Position numbers and translations under genes: made by a program. 64,000 nt of DNA from Pelagerythrobacter marinus (GTDB lineage: Bacteria > Pseudomonadota > Alphaproteobacteria > Sphingomonadales > Sphingomonadaceae). The number at the start of each line of letters is the position of its first letter. The stretch's first letter is position 1. The DNA lies in contig NZ_WTYO01000002.1 of assembly GCF_009827515.1 (NCBI RefSeq), positions 496,001 to 560,000 on the forward strand, in the 5' to 3' direction. Below the pieces are notes generated by a model, which made no database searches, was not told the DNA's origin, and saw only the letters and a program-made list of their open reading frames with translations. Below are positions 34,962-45,477 of the stretch, piece after piece.

Positions 34962-36062
34962 CTAGCCGCTCCACTCGATCCATTCGCCGTGCGGATGGGC
35001 GACCGCCAGCCGGGTCCACTCGGGCCCGCCGGGCCAGTGGCGCACCGACAACTCGTGCCGGTGGCTCTCGCGGTTCGCCTCCAGCGCCACCCAGGCAAGC
35101 GGGCTTTCGGCGCTGGCCCGCGCGCCGGCTTCGGCCATCGCCGCCTCGATCCGCTCGCGCTCCGCCGGCGGCAGGTATTGCCAGACGACCGAATGCATGA
35201 CCACGCGCGTCACCCCCGCCTCGGGCGCGGCGGCCAGGGTCCGCTCGACGAAATCGGCCGCGGCGCTGCGCTCTATCTCGGGCGGGAACGTGCGGGCGGC
35301 GGCGATCGCCGCGTCGAGCCGGGCGAACCGCTCGGTGAACTCGGGCCAGATATAGGCGCGCAGCCGCAGGGCCTGGCGCGGGTCCGCCAGGTCCACCGGC
35401 GCGATGTCGCAGCCTTGCGCGCCGACAATGTCGAAATCGCCGGCGGGCGGCGGGTCGCCGCGCCATTCGGGGGCGATCCGCATCCGCGCCCGCGGGGGAC
35501 CGACGCGCACCCCGCCCAGGTCGTAGCGATAGCGGCGCATCATCAGGTTGATACCGGCGCTGGCCCCGATCTCGTGCAGCGCAAATTGCCCCGGCAGCCC
35601 CCGGGCGCGAAGCCAAAGCAAAGCCGCGGCGAAGGCGGCGGAGCGCCCCGCCTCGTTGGTCTGCGGCGGCCCGTCGAGCCAGGGCATGAGGAAAGGTTCG
35701 TGCCGTTCGATGACATCGGCCAGCAGGTCGGCCATGCGCGTCGTGCGCTGGCCGGCATAGACCGGCTCGAGGTCCGGTTCCGCCCCGTCGAGGTGAAGCG
35801 CGTGCAGCCCGCCCGCGATCCGCAGCGGCAGGGCGTCGGCGAGCGGCGGCCCCTGCCACTTGCGCACCCGCCGCATTACCGCCCCGCCCCGCTCGCCCTC
35901 CAGCAGCCGGTGCAGCCCCTCGCAGATGCCGGCAGTCACCGGCGCGCCGTTCGACCGGCAATAGGCGACCTGGTTGGCGAAGGCGCGGCGCACCGCCTCC
36001 GGCCCCCGCGCCTGCGGATCTTCCCGCCCGATTTTCATCTCCTGCCTTTCGGCCATCTCCAT
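34962..36062 (-). CDS. DUF2332 family protein
   Basis: A 366-residue protein of the uncharacterised DUF2332 family. Visible elements are [17 protein letters not shown] near the N terminus, [12 protein letters not shown] (a glycine motif like that of SAM-dependent methyltransferases), [11 protein letters not shown] and WVALEAN. The methyltransferase link is a guess from the motif only. It overlaps nothing but starts 39 bp from the divergent hisG. Confidence 0.83.
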   Translation of the reverse strand: MEMAERQEMKIGREDPQARGPEAVRRAFANQVAYCRSNGAPVTAGICEGLHRLLEGERGGAVMRRVRKWQGPPLADALPLRIAGGLHALHLDGAEPDLEPVYAGQRTTRMADLLADVIERHEPFLMPWLDGPPQTNEAGRSAAFAAALLWLRARGLPGQFALHEIGASAGINLMMRRYRYDLGGVRVGPPRARMRIAPEWRGDPPPAGDFDIVGAQGCDIAPVDLADPRQALRLRAYIWPEFTERFARLDAAIAAARTFPPEIERSAAADFVERTLAAAPEAGVTRVVMHSVVWQYLPPAERERIEAAMAEAGARASAESPLAWVALEANRESHRHELSVRHWPGGPEWTRLAVAHPHGEWIEWSG

Positions 36063-36100
36063 TGCCCTTTCCTCGCCCCTTGCCTAAGTGCCGCGGCGCA

Positions 36101-36757
36101 ATGGCAACACCGCTGACCTTCGCCATCCCCAAGGGGCGTATTCTCGACGAGGCTCTGCCCGTGATGGAACGCGCCGGCGTCGTGCCGGAACGCGCGTTCC
36201 ACGACAAGGGCAACCGCAGCCTTACTTTCGCGACCACGCGCGAAGACCTGCGCCTGATCCGGGTGCGCGCCTTCGACGTCGCCACTTTCGTCGCCCACGG
36301 TGCGGCGCAGGCGGGCATCGTGGGATCGGACGTGATCGAGGAATTCGACTATTCCGATCTCTACGCGCCGGTCGATCTCGACATCGGCCATTGCCGCCTG
36401 TCGCTCGCCGCCCCGGCCGACGTGCCCGAGGCGGGCGCGGGGGCGAGCCACATGCGCGTGGCGACGAAATACCCGAACCTCACGCGTCGCTGGTTCGAAC
36501 GCCAGGGCATCCAGGCCGAGTGCGTCAAGCTGAACGGCGCGATGGAAATCGCCCCCGCGCTGGGCCTCGCGCGGCGGATCGTCGATCTCGTTTCCACCGG
36601 CCGCACGCTGGCCGAGAACGGGCTGGAGGAGCGCGACGTCATCATGCAGGTTTCCGCGCGGCTGATCGTCAACCGCGCCGCGCTCAAGACCGATCCGCGC
36701 GTCGGCGAGCTGGTCGAACGGTTCCGTGCGATCGCAAGCGGGCCGGAAGGCGCCTGA
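36101..36757 (+). CDS. hisG: ATP phosphoribosyltransferase, short form
   Basis: A 218-residue catalytic subunit for the first step of histidine synthesis. [27 protein letters not shown] and the phosphoribosyl-binding [14 protein letters not shown] are family signatures. It lacks the C-terminal regulatory domain, so it belongs to the short HisG type that needs HisZ; no hisZ is in this window. It overlaps hisD by one base. Confidence 0.95.
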   Translation: MATPLTFAIPKGRILDEALPVMERAGVVPERAFHDKGNRSLTFATTREDLRLIRVRAFDVATFVAHGAAQAGIVGSDVIEEFDYSDLYAPVDLDIGHCRLSLAAPADVPEAGAGASHMRVATKYPNLTRRWFERQGIQAECVKLNGAMEIAPALGLARRIVDLVSTGRTLAENGLEERDVIMQVSARLIVNRAALKTDPRVGELVERFRAIASGPEGA

Positions 36758-38046
36758 TGCGGCGGCTGGCCATCACCGATCCCGGCTTCGAAAAGGCCTT
36801 CGCCCGGATCGTCGACGGGCGGCGCGAAAGCGACATCGCGGTGTCGCAGGATGTCGCGACGATCGTGGAGCGCGTGCGCCGCAAGGGCGATGCCGCGCTG
36901 GTCGAATACACGCAGCGTTTCGACAAGCACGCGCTGACGCAGGACAGCGACTGGCGCATCGCGCCGGAGGCGTGCCGCGCGGCCTACGAGGGGCTGGAAC
37001 CGGCGCTGCGCGAGGCGCTCGACCTCGCCGCCCGGCGGATAGAGGCCTATCACCGCGACCAGTTGCCGGCGGACAGGGACTTCACCGATAGCGACGGCGT
37101 GCGGCTCGGCGCGCGCTGGCAGCCGGTCGATGCCGCCGGCCTCTACGTTCCCGGGGGGCGCGCGGCCTATCCCTCCTCGCTGCTGATGAACGCGATCCCC
37201 GCGCGCGTGGCCGGCGTCGGGCGGCTGGTGGTCGTGACCCCGACCCGCGGCGGGGAAAACAACCCGCTGGTCCTGGCCGCGGCCCATGTCGCCGGGGTGG
37301 ACGAGATCTGGCGCATCGGCGGGGCGCAGGCGATCGCCGCGCTCGCCTATGGCACCGAGCGGATCGCCCGCGTCGATGTCGTCACCGGCCCGGGCAATGC
37401 CTGGGTGGCGGAGGCCAAGCGCCAGCTCTACGGCGTGGTCGGCATCGACATGGTCGCCGGGCCGAGCGAGATCCTGGTGATCGCCGACGGCGACAACGAC
37501 CCGGACTGGATCGCCGCCGACCTTCTTAGCCAGGCGGAGCACGACCCGACCTCGCAATCGATCCTGATCACCGACGATGCCGCCTTCGCGGACCAGGTGG
37601 AGGACCGGGTCGATACCCAGTCCGCCCAGCTGGCCACGCGCACGACCGCGCAGGCGAGCTGGCGCGACAACGGGGTGATGATCGTGGTCGAGACGCTCGA
37701 CCAGGCGATCCCGCTCGCCAACCGGCTGGCGGCCGAGCACGTCGAGCTGGCGGTGGCAGATCCCGCCCCCCTGTTCGCCGGCCTGCGCCACGCCGGCAGC
37801 GTGTTCCTGGGCCGCCATACGCCCGAGGCGGTCGGCGATTACGTCGCCGGCCCCAACCACGTCCTGCCGACCGGGCGGCGCGCCCGTTTCGCCAGCGGAC
37901 TCTCGGTGCTCGATTTCATGAAGCGCACCAGCTTCATCGAGTGCGGCCCCGGCGCGCTGGCGGCAATCGGCCCGGCCGCGGTCGCCCTGGCCGAGGCAGA
38001 GGGCCTGCCCGCGCATGCAAATTCGGTTTCCATGAGGCTCAAATGA
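36757..38046 (+). CDS. hisD: Histidinol dehydrogenase
   Basis: A 429-residue zinc/NAD enzyme for the last two steps of histidine synthesis. Motifs include PGGRAAYPSSLLMNAIPA, GGAQAIAALAYGT, the zinc-site SQAEHDPTSQ, and AEHVELAV with a catalytic histidine. Normal length. It is coupled to hisG upstream (TGATG) and nusB downstream (ATGA). Confidence 0.97.
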   Translation: MRRLAITDPGFEKAFARIVDGRRESDIAVSQDVATIVERVRRKGDAALVEYTQRFDKHALTQDSDWRIAPEACRAAYEGLEPALREALDLAARRIEAYHRDQLPADRDFTDSDGVRLGARWQPVDAAGLYVPGGRAAYPSSLLMNAIPARVAGVGRLVVVTPTRGGENNPLVLAAAHVAGVDEIWRIGGAQAIAALAYGTERIARVDVVTGPGNAWVAEAKRQLYGVVGIDMVAGPSEILVIADGDNDPDWIAADLLSQAEHDPTSQSILITDDAAFADQVEDRVDTQSAQLATRTTAQASWRDNGVMIVVETLDQAIPLANRLAAEHVELAVADPAPLFAGLRHAGSVFLGRHTPEAVGDYVAGPNHVLPTGRRARFASGLSVLDFMKRTSFIECGPGALAAIGPAAVALAEAEGLPAHANSVSMRLK

Positions 38047-38501
38047 CATCCGCACCTTCGCCCCGGCGCTCGATCGCCCGTTCGGCCGCGCGCCTCGCGG
38101 CGGTCCAGGCGCTCTACCAGCGCGAAATGGAAGGCACGGCCCTCGTCCGCCTGCTCGACGAGTTCCACCAGCACCGCCTGGGCGCGGTGATCGAGGACGA
38201 GCACTACGCCGATGCCGAAGTCGCCTTCTTCGACGACGTCGTGTCGGGCGTGGACGCGCGCTGCGACGAGATCGACCTGCTGCTGAGCGAACGGCTGGCC
38301 CAGGGCTGGAACCTCGCCCGGCTGGACAAGACCATGCTGCAGATCCTGCGCGCGGGCGCTTACGAGCTGATCGCCCGGGCCGACGTGCCTGTGGGCACCG
38401 CGATCAGCGAATATGTCGACGTGGCCAAGGCCTTCTTCGACGACCGCGAGGCGAAGTTCGTCAACGGCATACTCGACGCGGTGGCCAGGCAGGTGCGGTG
38501 A
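38043..38501 (+). CDS. nusB: Transcription antitermination factor NusB
   Basis: A 152-residue RNA-binding helical protein for rRNA antitermination with NusE. RSAARLAAVQALYQREM and the C-terminal TAISEYVDVAKAFFDDREAKFVNGIL (cited in part: AISEYVDVAK, KFVNGILDAVA) are typical. Four-base overlaps with hisD and thiL. Confidence 0.95.
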   Translation: MTSAPSPRRSIARSAARLAAVQALYQREMEGTALVRLLDEFHQHRLGAVIEDEHYADAEVAFFDDVVSGVDARCDEIDLLLSERLAQGWNLARLDKTMLQILRAGAYELIARADVPVGTAISEYVDVAKAFFDDREAKFVNGILDAVARQVR

Positions 38502-39409
38502 GCGGGGAGCTCGACCTGATCGAGCGCCTGCGCGCCCTTCCGCTGCACGAAGGGGCGCGAAATCTCGACGACGACGCGGCCGTGCTCGAGATTGGGGGCG
38601 AAACGCTGGTGCTGACCCACGACATGCTGGTCGAAGGGGTGCACACCGCGCGGGGGCAGGACGCCGCCGACGTGGCGTGGAAACTCGTCGCGACCAACCT
38701 CTCCGACCTCGCGGCCAAAGGCGCGCGGCCGGTCGGCGTCCTCGTCGGCTTCACCCGCGGCAAGGACGAGGCGCGCTTCGTTGCCGGACTGGAGGCCGCG
38801 CTGCGGCATTACGGCGTGCCCCTGCTCGGCGGCGACACGGTATCGGGCGGCCCGCCGCGCAGCCACGGCCTCACCGCGATCGGACGAGCGAGCCACGTCC
38901 CCGTCCCGTCGCGCGGCGGAGCGCGGCCGGGCGACGCGGTCTGGGTGACCGGGACGCTCGGCGCGGCGCTCGCCGGGTTCGAGGCCTTGACCGCCGGCGA
39001 CCGCGACGGAGCCCGCGCCTATCTACGCCCGCAAGCGCTGATCGAAGAAGGCCTGGCCCTCGCCCCGGTGGCGACCGCGATGATGGACGTTTCCGACAGC
39101 CTGCTGCTCGATGCCTGGCGCATGGCGCGCGCGAGCGGGGCGAACCTCGTGCTGGAAAGCGCCGCGGTGCCCATCGCGCTGCCCGAGGCACGGCGCGACG
39201 AGGCGCTGCGCTGGGGCGACGACTACCAGCTGCTGTTCGCCCTCCCCGCCGGCCTGGCCCCGCCGGTCCGCGCGACCCGCATCGGGACGGTCGAATCGCC
39301 CGACAGCAGGGGCGACGGGGGCAGCGACGGGGACAGCGATGGCGGCGGCGCGCTCATCCTCGACGGCCGGCCGATCGCCTCCCCCGACGGCCTCGGCTAC
39401 AGCCACTAG
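38498..39409 (+). CDS. thiL: Thiamine-monophosphate kinase
   Basis: A 303-residue kinase making thiamine diphosphate from thiamine monophosphate. Metal and nucleotide motifs are LDDDAAVLE near residue 24, LTHDMLVEGVHT, ATNLSDLAAKGARP, LLGGDTVSG and MDVSDSLLLDAWRMA. The C-terminal quarter has a Gly/Asp-rich loop (RGDGGSDGDSDGG) that looks low-complexity. GTG start overlaps the nusB stop. The nusB-thiL pair is widespread in bacteria. Confidence 0.95.
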   Translation: MSGELDLIERLRALPLHEGARNLDDDAAVLEIGGETLVLTHDMLVEGVHTARGQDAADVAWKLVATNLSDLAAKGARPVGVLVGFTRGKDEARFVAGLEAALRHYGVPLLGGDTVSGGPPRSHGLTAIGRASHVPVPSRGGARPGDAVWVTGTLGAALAGFEALTAGDRDGARAYLRPQALIEEGLALAPVATAMMDVSDSLLLDAWRMARASGANLVLESAAVPIALPEARRDEALRWGDDYQLLFALPAGLAPPVRATRIGTVESPDSRGDGGSDGDSDGGGALILDGRPIASPDGLGYSH

Positions 39410-39506
39410 GCCGCGGCACCGGGCGCCCGTTCGAACGGCGAGGTTCGTTGTCGTAACGTCTTGAAAGCCGCGGCAAGGCGTTCCCGGGTGCAGCCGCGCG
39501 CGCCGG

Positions 39507-40520
39507 TCAGATCTCGGGGCAATGGACGCCGCGTTTCTCCAGGATCGGGCGCAGCGCGTAGTAGGCTTCCTTCGTCCGGTGGTTCGGGATCGAGGGATAG
39601 AGGTGGTGGACCAGGTGGGTTTCCATCCCGATCGATCCGATCTGGCCCAGCCGGCTCTTGAACAGGCGGGTATTGCCGTAGCGGCCCTGGTCCTCGCGCG
39701 GGTGGTGCGGGGCCCAGCTGAGGTAGAAGCGGATATAGCTGAGGCCGATATGGCGCGGCAGCCACCAGATCAAAGCCGCCTCTATCGCATATCCGCTCCA
39801 CGCCATGGCGAACAGCACGGCCATGAAGATCAGTTGCAGGCGCACCGTGTCCTTCAGCGCGTCGGCGGCTTCCCTGGTCCCCATTTCGGCGAGGATGCGC
39901 TTGTAGATGTGGATCGACCCGTCCACCCCCGGCTGGCGGTTGAGCCAGGTCTTGTAGATCGCGTGCCATGGCCCGTTCGCCCGGTCCGGATAGTCGGGGT
40001 CCTTTTCCGGGTGGTTGCAGTGATAGTGATGCTCGAGGTGCATCAGCCGCGCCATCGAGAACGGGAAGACGATGATGATGGTCGAGACCTTGCCCGTCCA
40101 TTCGTTCAGCCAGCGCCACTTCGTGCCGTGCCGGGCGATGTTCGAATGCATGGCCTCGTGGCTGGTGACATAGCCGCCGACCGCGAAGACGGTCGACAGG
40201 ACGAAGGCGAGCGGAAGGTTCAGCCAGCCCATGATCGCGAGCGGGAAGAAGCTGAGCCAGATCGCGTAGCAGGTGAAGGCGGCGGCGGGGTAGATCCACA
40301 TCTTCCCGCCTTCGAACCGCCGCGCGATGGCCCGTTCCTCTTTCAGCAGGGCGATGCGGGTGTGCCTGTCCAGCGTCGCGTCGCCGCCCAGCGGGATCGC
40401 AGGCCCGTCGCCGCGCGTGCGCGGGGTGTCGAGCGCCGGCGAGGTGTCGGCAGCGGGGGCCGCGGGGGCCGCCGCGCCGGACAGCGCGAGATCGCGCGGG
40501 TTGCCGATGCCGTCGGTCAT
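39507..40520 (-). CDS. Fatty acid desaturase-family membrane protein
   Basis: A 337-residue di-iron membrane enzyme with three histidine boxes: [18 protein letters not shown] and [13 protein letters not shown], and about four hydrophobic segments. An Ala/Pro-rich N-terminal tail of about 45 residues precedes the core. Family members desaturate acyl chains or hydroxylate carotenoids; sphingomonads make both types of product, and the sequence alone does not decide. It overlaps the small membrane gene upstream by 4 bp. Confidence 0.85.
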   Translation of the reverse strand: MTDGIGNPRDLALSGAAAPAAPAADTSPALDTPRTRGDGPAIPLGGDATLDRHTRIALLKEERAIARRFEGGKMWIYPAAAFTCYAIWLSFFPLAIMGWLNLPLAFVLSTVFAVGGYVTSHEAMHSNIARHGTKWRWLNEWTGKVSTIIIVFPFSMARLMHLEHHYHCNHPEKDPDYPDRANGPWHAIYKTWLNRQPGVDGSIHIYKRILAEMGTREAADALKDTVRLQLIFMAVLFAMAWSGYAIEAALIWWLPRHIGLSYIRFYLSWAPHHPREDQGRYGNTRLFKSRLGQIGSIGMETHLVHHLYPSIPNHRTKEAYYALRPILEKRGVHCPEI

Positions 40521-40711
40521 ATCCAGCGCCCCCGCACGGTCGCGTAAAGGCCCCATGGCCCGCCGATCAGCAGGCCGAAGCCGATCGGCGAAAGGCCGAG
40601 CGGGGGCGACCAGCCCCAATAGGCCATCGTCTGCGCGATCAGCGGCGCGATAAAACCTATGCCGAACAGGAACGGCATGATCTTGAACAGGGCCTGGACC
40701 GCGCTTTGCAT
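40517..40711 (-). CDS. Small membrane protein
   Basis: A 64-residue protein with two hydrophobic segments (about 9-28 and 40-56) and a short basic end (VRGRW). No family recognised. The ATGA overlap with the desaturase gene shows they are expressed together; it might be an accessory subunit, but that is inference. Confidence 0.75.
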   Translation of the reverse strand: MQSAVQALFKIMPFLFGIGFIAPLIAQTMAYWGWSPPLGLSPIGFGLLIGGPWGLYATVRGRWI

Positions 40712-40948
40712 GGCCGTTTACTTAAACTTAACCATGGCAAGTCGCAAGCGCGGCGGCGAACGGGCCGCGCCGCCGTCGCATTTCGGGTCACCCGCCCGGG
40801 GGCGGCCGCCCTTCGCCCCGGTCGCGGGCGGCGCCCGCAAGCCCTTGCGCGCCGCGCCGCACCCCCTATACCTCGCGAAGTGAACGGCACTGCGAAAACG
40901 CGGGCCGCAGCAAAAGAACAATATCTGGGAAGAAGAGGGGAAAGGCGC

Positions 40949-43063
40949 GTGGATCTAGTCATGATCGCAATTGGCCTGGGGCTGCTGGCCGTTATTTACG
41001 GCTTCGTCACCAGCCGCCAGGTGCTCGGCGCAGATGCCGGCAACGAGAAGATGCAGGAAATCGCCGGCGCCATCCAGGAAGGGGCGCGAGCCTATCTCAA
41101 CCGGCAATATACGACGATCGGCGTCGTCGGCCTGGCCGTGGCGATCATCGTCGGCGTCTTCCTCGGCCCGATCTCGGCCATCGGCTTCGTCATCGGCGCG
41201 ATCCTGTCGGGCGTGGCCGGGTTCATCGGGATGAACATCTCGGTCCGGTCGAACGTGCGCACCGCGGCGGCCGCGCAGACCGGGCTGCAACAGGGCCTGA
41301 CCATCGCCTTCCGCGCGGGCGCGATCACCGGGATGCTGGTGGCCGGGCTGGCGCTGCTGGCGATCGCGGTCTTCTTCTACGTCCTGATCGGCCCGATGGC
41401 GCTCGAGCCCAATGGGCGCGAGGTGATCGACGCGCTCGTCGCCCTCGCCTTCGGCGCCTCGCTGATCTCGATCTTCGCGCGCCTGGGCGGCGGGATCTTC
41501 ACCAAGGCCGCCGACGTCGGCGCCGACCTCGTCGGCAAGGTCGAGGCGGGCATTCCGGAGGACGATCCGCGCAACCCGGCGGTGATCGCCGACAACGTGG
41601 GCGACAATGTCGGCGACTGCGCCGGCATGGCCGCCGACCTGTTCGAAACCTATGTCGTCACCGTGGGCGCGACGATGGTTCTCACCGCGCTCCTGCTGAC
41701 CGCGGTGGGCGACCTGCTCCTGCCGCTGATGGCGCTGCCCCTGCTGATCGGCGGGGCCTGCATCGTCACCTCGATCATCGGCACCTACTTCGTGCGCCTC
41801 GGCGGCGGCACGAACGTGATGGGCGCGATGTACAAGGGCTTCATCGTCACCGCCGTCCTGGCCGTGCCGCTGATCTGGTTCGTCACCAGCCATGCCCTGG
41901 GCACCGCGGGATCGGACATGAACACCGTGCTCAACCCGGGCACCGGGATGGTCGCCTTCACCGGGACCGACCTGTTCCTGTGCTCGATCATCGGCCTCGT
42001 GCTGACCGGCATCATCATCTGGATCACCGAGTATTACACCGGCACCGGCTTCCGCCCGGTGCGGTCGATCGCCAAGGCTTCCGAAACCGGCCACGGCACC
42101 AACGTGATCCAGGGCCTGGCGATCAGCCTCGAATCGACCGCCCTGCCCACGCTGGCGATCGTCGCCGCGATCGTCGGCGCCTACCAGCTCGCGGGCCTGA
42201 TCGGGCTGGCCTACGGCGCGACCGCGATGCTGGCGCTGGCCGGCATGGTCGTGGCGCTCGACGCCTACGGCCCCGTCACCGACAATGCCGGGGGCATCGC
42301 CGAAATGGCCGGGCTGGACGACAGCGTGCGCGAGAAGACCGACCTGCTCGACGCGGTCGGCAATACGACCAAGGCCGTGACCAAGGGCTATGCGATCGGC
42401 TCGGCCGGGCTCGCCGCCCTCGTCCTGTTCGCCGCCTACACGACCGATCTCGGGATCTTCTTCCCCGACGTGACGGTCGATTTCAGCCTCGAGAACCCCT
42501 ACGTCATCGTCGGCCTGCTGCTCGGCGCGCTCCTGCCCTACCTGTTCGGGGCGCTGGGCATGACGGCGGTCGGCCGCGCGGCCGGCGACGTGGTGGTGGA
42601 CGTGCGCGACCAGTTCCGCAACGACCCGGGCATCATGGCCGGCACCAGCCGCCCCGACTATGCCAAGACGGTGGACCTGGTGACCAAGGCGGCGATCAAG
42701 GAGATGATCGTCCCCTCGCTGCTGCCGGTGCTCGCCCCGATCGTAGTCTATTTCGCGATCACCTGGGTCGCGGGCGAGGCGAACGGCTTCGCCGCGCTCG
42801 GCGCGCTCCTGCTCGGCGTGATCGTGGGCGGCCTGTTCGTCGCCCTGTCGATGACCGCGGGCGGCGGCGCGTGGGACAACGCGAAGAAATACATCGAGGA
42901 CGGCAATCACGGCGGCAAGGGCTCGGAAGCGCACAAGGCCGCGGTGACCGGCGACACGGTGGGCGATCCCTACAAGGACACCGCCGGCCCGGCGGTGAAC
43001 CCGATGATCAAGATCACCAACATCGTCGCCCTCCTCCTCCTGGCAGCCCTCGCCGCCGGCTGA
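40949..43063 (+). CDS. hppA: Proton-translocating membrane pyrophosphatase
   Basis: A 704-residue multi-spanning (about 16 helices) pump that uses pyrophosphate to move H+. The substrate site [13 protein letters not shown] and [19 protein letters not shown] are intact. The potassium-dependence site reads [10 protein letters not shown]: a lysine where K-dependent pumps have alanine, so it should be the K-independent, proton-pumping class. The GTG at 40949 is taken because AGAGGGGAAAGG stands before it and the first helix begins at once. A rho-independent terminator follows. Confidence 0.95.
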   Translation: MDLVMIAIGLGLLAVIYGFVTSRQVLGADAGNEKMQEIAGAIQEGARAYLNRQYTTIGVVGLAVAIIVGVFLGPISAIGFVIGAILSGVAGFIGMNISVRSNVRTAAAAQTGLQQGLTIAFRAGAITGMLVAGLALLAIAVFFYVLIGPMALEPNGREVIDALVALAFGASLISIFARLGGGIFTKAADVGADLVGKVEAGIPEDDPRNPAVIADNVGDNVGDCAGMAADLFETYVVTVGATMVLTALLLTAVGDLLLPLMALPLLIGGACIVTSIIGTYFVRLGGGTNVMGAMYKGFIVTAVLAVPLIWFVTSHALGTAGSDMNTVLNPGTGMVAFTGTDLFLCSIIGLVLTGIIIWITEYYTGTGFRPVRSIAKASETGHGTNVIQGLAISLESTALPTLAIVAAIVGAYQLAGLIGLAYGATAMLALAGMVVALDAYGPVTDNAGGIAEMAGLDDSVREKTDLLDAVGNTTKAVTKGYAIGSAGLAALVLFAAYTTDLGIFFPDVTVDFSLENPYVIVGLLLGALLPYLFGALGMTAVGRAAGDVVVDVRDQFRNDPGIMAGTSRPDYAKTVDLVTKAAIKEMIVPSLLPVLAPIVVYFAITWVAGEANGFAALGALLLGVIVGGLFVALSMTAGGGAWDNAKKYIEDGNHGGKGSEAHKAAVTGDTVGDPYKDTAGPAVNPMIKITNIVALLLLAALAAG

Positions 43064-43104
43064 GGACGGGCCGACCGGACCGGTCGTTGCGAAACGATCA
43101 CAGA

Positions 43105-43136
43105 CCCCGCCCGTAACCAGCCGGGCGGGGTTTTTT
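43105..43136 (+). terminator. Rho-independent terminator of hppA
   Basis: CCCCGCCCG (43105-43113) pairs perfectly with CGGGCGGGG (43122-43130) over an 8-nt loop, followed by six T residues. Confidence 0.93.
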
Positions 43137-43271
43137 CTTGCAGTCGCGGCCCTTTATGCCAAGATCGACGCATTCAAAGGGGGATCGTCGGCAGCCGCGA
43201 CCGAGCGCACCGGGCCTCGGGGCATTGCCTCGGTGCCGGCGTCTCCCGCCGATTTTTTGGGGGGACACCAG

Positions 43272-45374
43272 ATGTTTTCGAAATCGCGCACGATCCGTGG
43301 CGCCAGCATTTTCACCCTTGCCCTTTCCGCGCTGGGAACGGCGTTCGCATTGCCCGCGGCGGCCCAGACCACGCCCGGCGATCCGGTTGCGGAAAAGGTC
43401 CCGCTCGACACGATCGCCGCGCTGCCGGCGCTCAGCAACCTGACGCTTTCGCCCGACGGCACCCGAGCCCTGGCGACGATCGGCGCCGGAGACAACTTCG
43501 CCTATGCGATCATCGATCTCGACAAGGGCGGCAAGCCCCAGGTCTTCGCCACCGCCGAAACGCTGAAAGATACCGGCGACCGCATCCTGTGGGATTACGA
43601 ATGGGCCAACGACCGCTACGTCCTGTTCGAACTCCACTCGGTCCAGAACGCCTACGGGTTCCGGGCGACCGTCCGTCGTCTCGCCTCCTACGACACGCAG
43701 ACCGGGGAAACGACGCCGCTCGCATGGCGCGACGCCACGTCGGATGCCGGCGCGCTCCTGATGACCGACGGGGACAACAACCGCATTCTCCTCGCCCGCA
43801 TGGTCAACGACGGCAATACCGAGCGGGCTTTCCGCTACCAGGTCGAATGGGTCGATCTAGCGACCGGGAAGGTGATCGAACTGGTCCAGCGGCCGAACCC
43901 GATCGTCGATGGCTGGGCAGCGGACGGCAAGGGCGTCGTGCGGATGGGTTTCGCCTCCGACCCGGATAGCGGCGAGGAACGCTACCTCTATCGGTCCGGC
44001 CCGGACGAGAACTTCCGTACCGTGCAGAAGGTGCGGGATGAAAACTTCGTAGGCAAGGGGATTCGGCCGATCGTGTTCCTCGACGAACCCGACATGGCCA
44101 TCGTCTCCAGCAACCACGAGGGCTATCGCGCGATCTACAAGGCCAACCTGGCGACGATGGAGATCGGGGAAAAGCTCTTCTCCGTCGAAGGCTACGACGT
44201 TTCGTCGGCGATTGCGAACGAGGACGAAAACGGCATCCTGGGCTTCGCCTACGCCACCGATCGCCCGCGCCGCAGCTGGACGGACCCGGTCTTCGCGCAG
44301 ATTTCCGCGTTCTTGGAGGAAGAGTTCGGCGAGGCCAACGCCCGCATCGTCAGCCGCAGCGACGACAACAGCAGGATGATCGTGTCGCTCTCGCGGCCGA
44401 ACCAGCTGGCTTCCTATTACCTCTACGACGTGCCGACCGGCGATTTCCGCGTGATCGGCTATGAAAGCGACGCGATCCGCGACGGCGTGATGAACCCGGT
44501 CGAGGCCATCCGATACAAGGCCAGCGACGGGCTGGAGATCGAGGCGATCGTTACCCGGCCGCGCCTGCGCGAAGGCCAGGGCGACCTGCCGGTCGTGGTG
44601 CTCACGCACGGCGGCCCTTATGGTGTGCGCGACTATGCCACGTACGACCAGTGGGCCCAGGCCATTGCCGAACAGGGTTATGTCGTCATCCAGCCCAACT
44701 ATCGCGGATCGGGCGGGTACGGCACCGAGTTCGTCAAGGAAGGGCGCAAGGACGGCTTCGGCACCCGGATGCAGGACGATCTCAACGACGTCGTCGATCA
44801 CCTTGACGCTCAGGGACTGGTCGACAAGGACCGCGCCTGCATGATGGGCTGGTCCTACGGCGGCTATGCCTCCGCGCGCGCGGCCCAGCGCGATCCCGAC
44901 CGCTGGAATTGCACGATCGCGGGGGCCGGGGTCTACGACCTTCCGCGCATGAAAGCCTACGACCAGAGCTATCTCGGCAGCTTCGGGGCGAACTACCTGG
45001 CGGAAGGGGCCAGTTCGCTCACCGACGTGAGCCCGGCGCGCAACGCGGAAGGCGACTGGTCGCCGATCCTGATCGTCCACGGCGTGCGCGATCCGCGCGT
45101 CCCGATCGAACAGGCACGGGTCCTGCGCGATGCACTGAAGCGGGCCGGCAAGCGCGAAGGCGTGGACTACGCCTATCTCGAACAACCGAAGAACGGGCAT
45201 CACAGCCCCTATTTCACCAAGGAAGAGCGGCTGGAGTGGCTGGCCGGCGCGACGGCATGGCTGGCGAAACACAACCCCGCCTACGTGGCCGGCGATGCCG
45301 ACTACGACCAGCGCCCGCCACTCGATCCCGCCGCCAGCCGCATGGCGCAGCGGCTGAACATCACGGGGATCTGA
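43272..45374 (+). CDS. S9-family prolyl oligopeptidase-like peptidase, exported
   Basis: A 700-residue serine peptidase: signal peptide (about 1-31, ending in LPAAAQ), a beta-propeller region, and a C-terminal alpha/beta-hydrolase domain with the nucleophile in GWSYGG (Ser near 528), the acid in VHGVRDPRVP (near 607) and the histidine in KNGHHSP (near 643). It is probably periplasmic and cuts small peptides, like the alanyl dipeptidyl peptidases of this group. ATG at 43272 is chosen to begin at the signal peptide; about 200 bp of gene-free sequence separates it from hppA. Confidence 0.92.
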   Translation: MFSKSRTIRGASIFTLALSALGTAFALPAAAQTTPGDPVAEKVPLDTIAALPALSNLTLSPDGTRALATIGAGDNFAYAIIDLDKGGKPQVFATAETLKDTGDRILWDYEWANDRYVLFELHSVQNAYGFRATVRRLASYDTQTGETTPLAWRDATSDAGALLMTDGDNNRILLARMVNDGNTERAFRYQVEWVDLATGKVIELVQRPNPIVDGWAADGKGVVRMGFASDPDSGEERYLYRSGPDENFRTVQKVRDENFVGKGIRPIVFLDEPDMAIVSSNHEGYRAIYKANLATMEIGEKLFSVEGYDVSSAIANEDENGILGFAYATDRPRRSWTDPVFAQISAFLEEEFGEANARIVSRSDDNSRMIVSLSRPNQLASYYLYDVPTGDFRVIGYESDAIRDGVMNPVEAIRYKASDGLEIEAIVTRPRLREGQGDLPVVVLTHGGPYGVRDYATYDQWAQAIAEQGYVVIQPNYRGSGGYGTEFVKEGRKDGFGTRMQDDLNDVVDHLDAQGLVDKDRACMMGWSYGGYASARAAQRDPDRWNCTIAGAGVYDLPRMKAYDQSYLGSFGANYLAEGASSLTDVSPARNAEGDWSPILIVHGVRDPRVPIEQARVLRDALKRAGKREGVDYAYLEQPKNGHHSPYFTKEERLEWLAGATAWLAKHNPAYVAGDADYDQRPPLDPAASRMAQRLNITGI

Positions 45375-45477
45375 GGCGGGACGATCCTGGACGGTGGCGC
45401 GTTCTAGGAAATCTTAACCGGGGCATTGCTATCGCAGGCGCCGCGGCACCTTGGACCGCGGTAGCGAAGGTTAACTC

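Noticed and set aside
39507-40520. Calling the desaturase a carotenoid hydroxylase or ketolase
   Set aside because: The histidine boxes fit several desaturase subfamilies; no carotenoid gene is adjacent, so only the broad family is reported.
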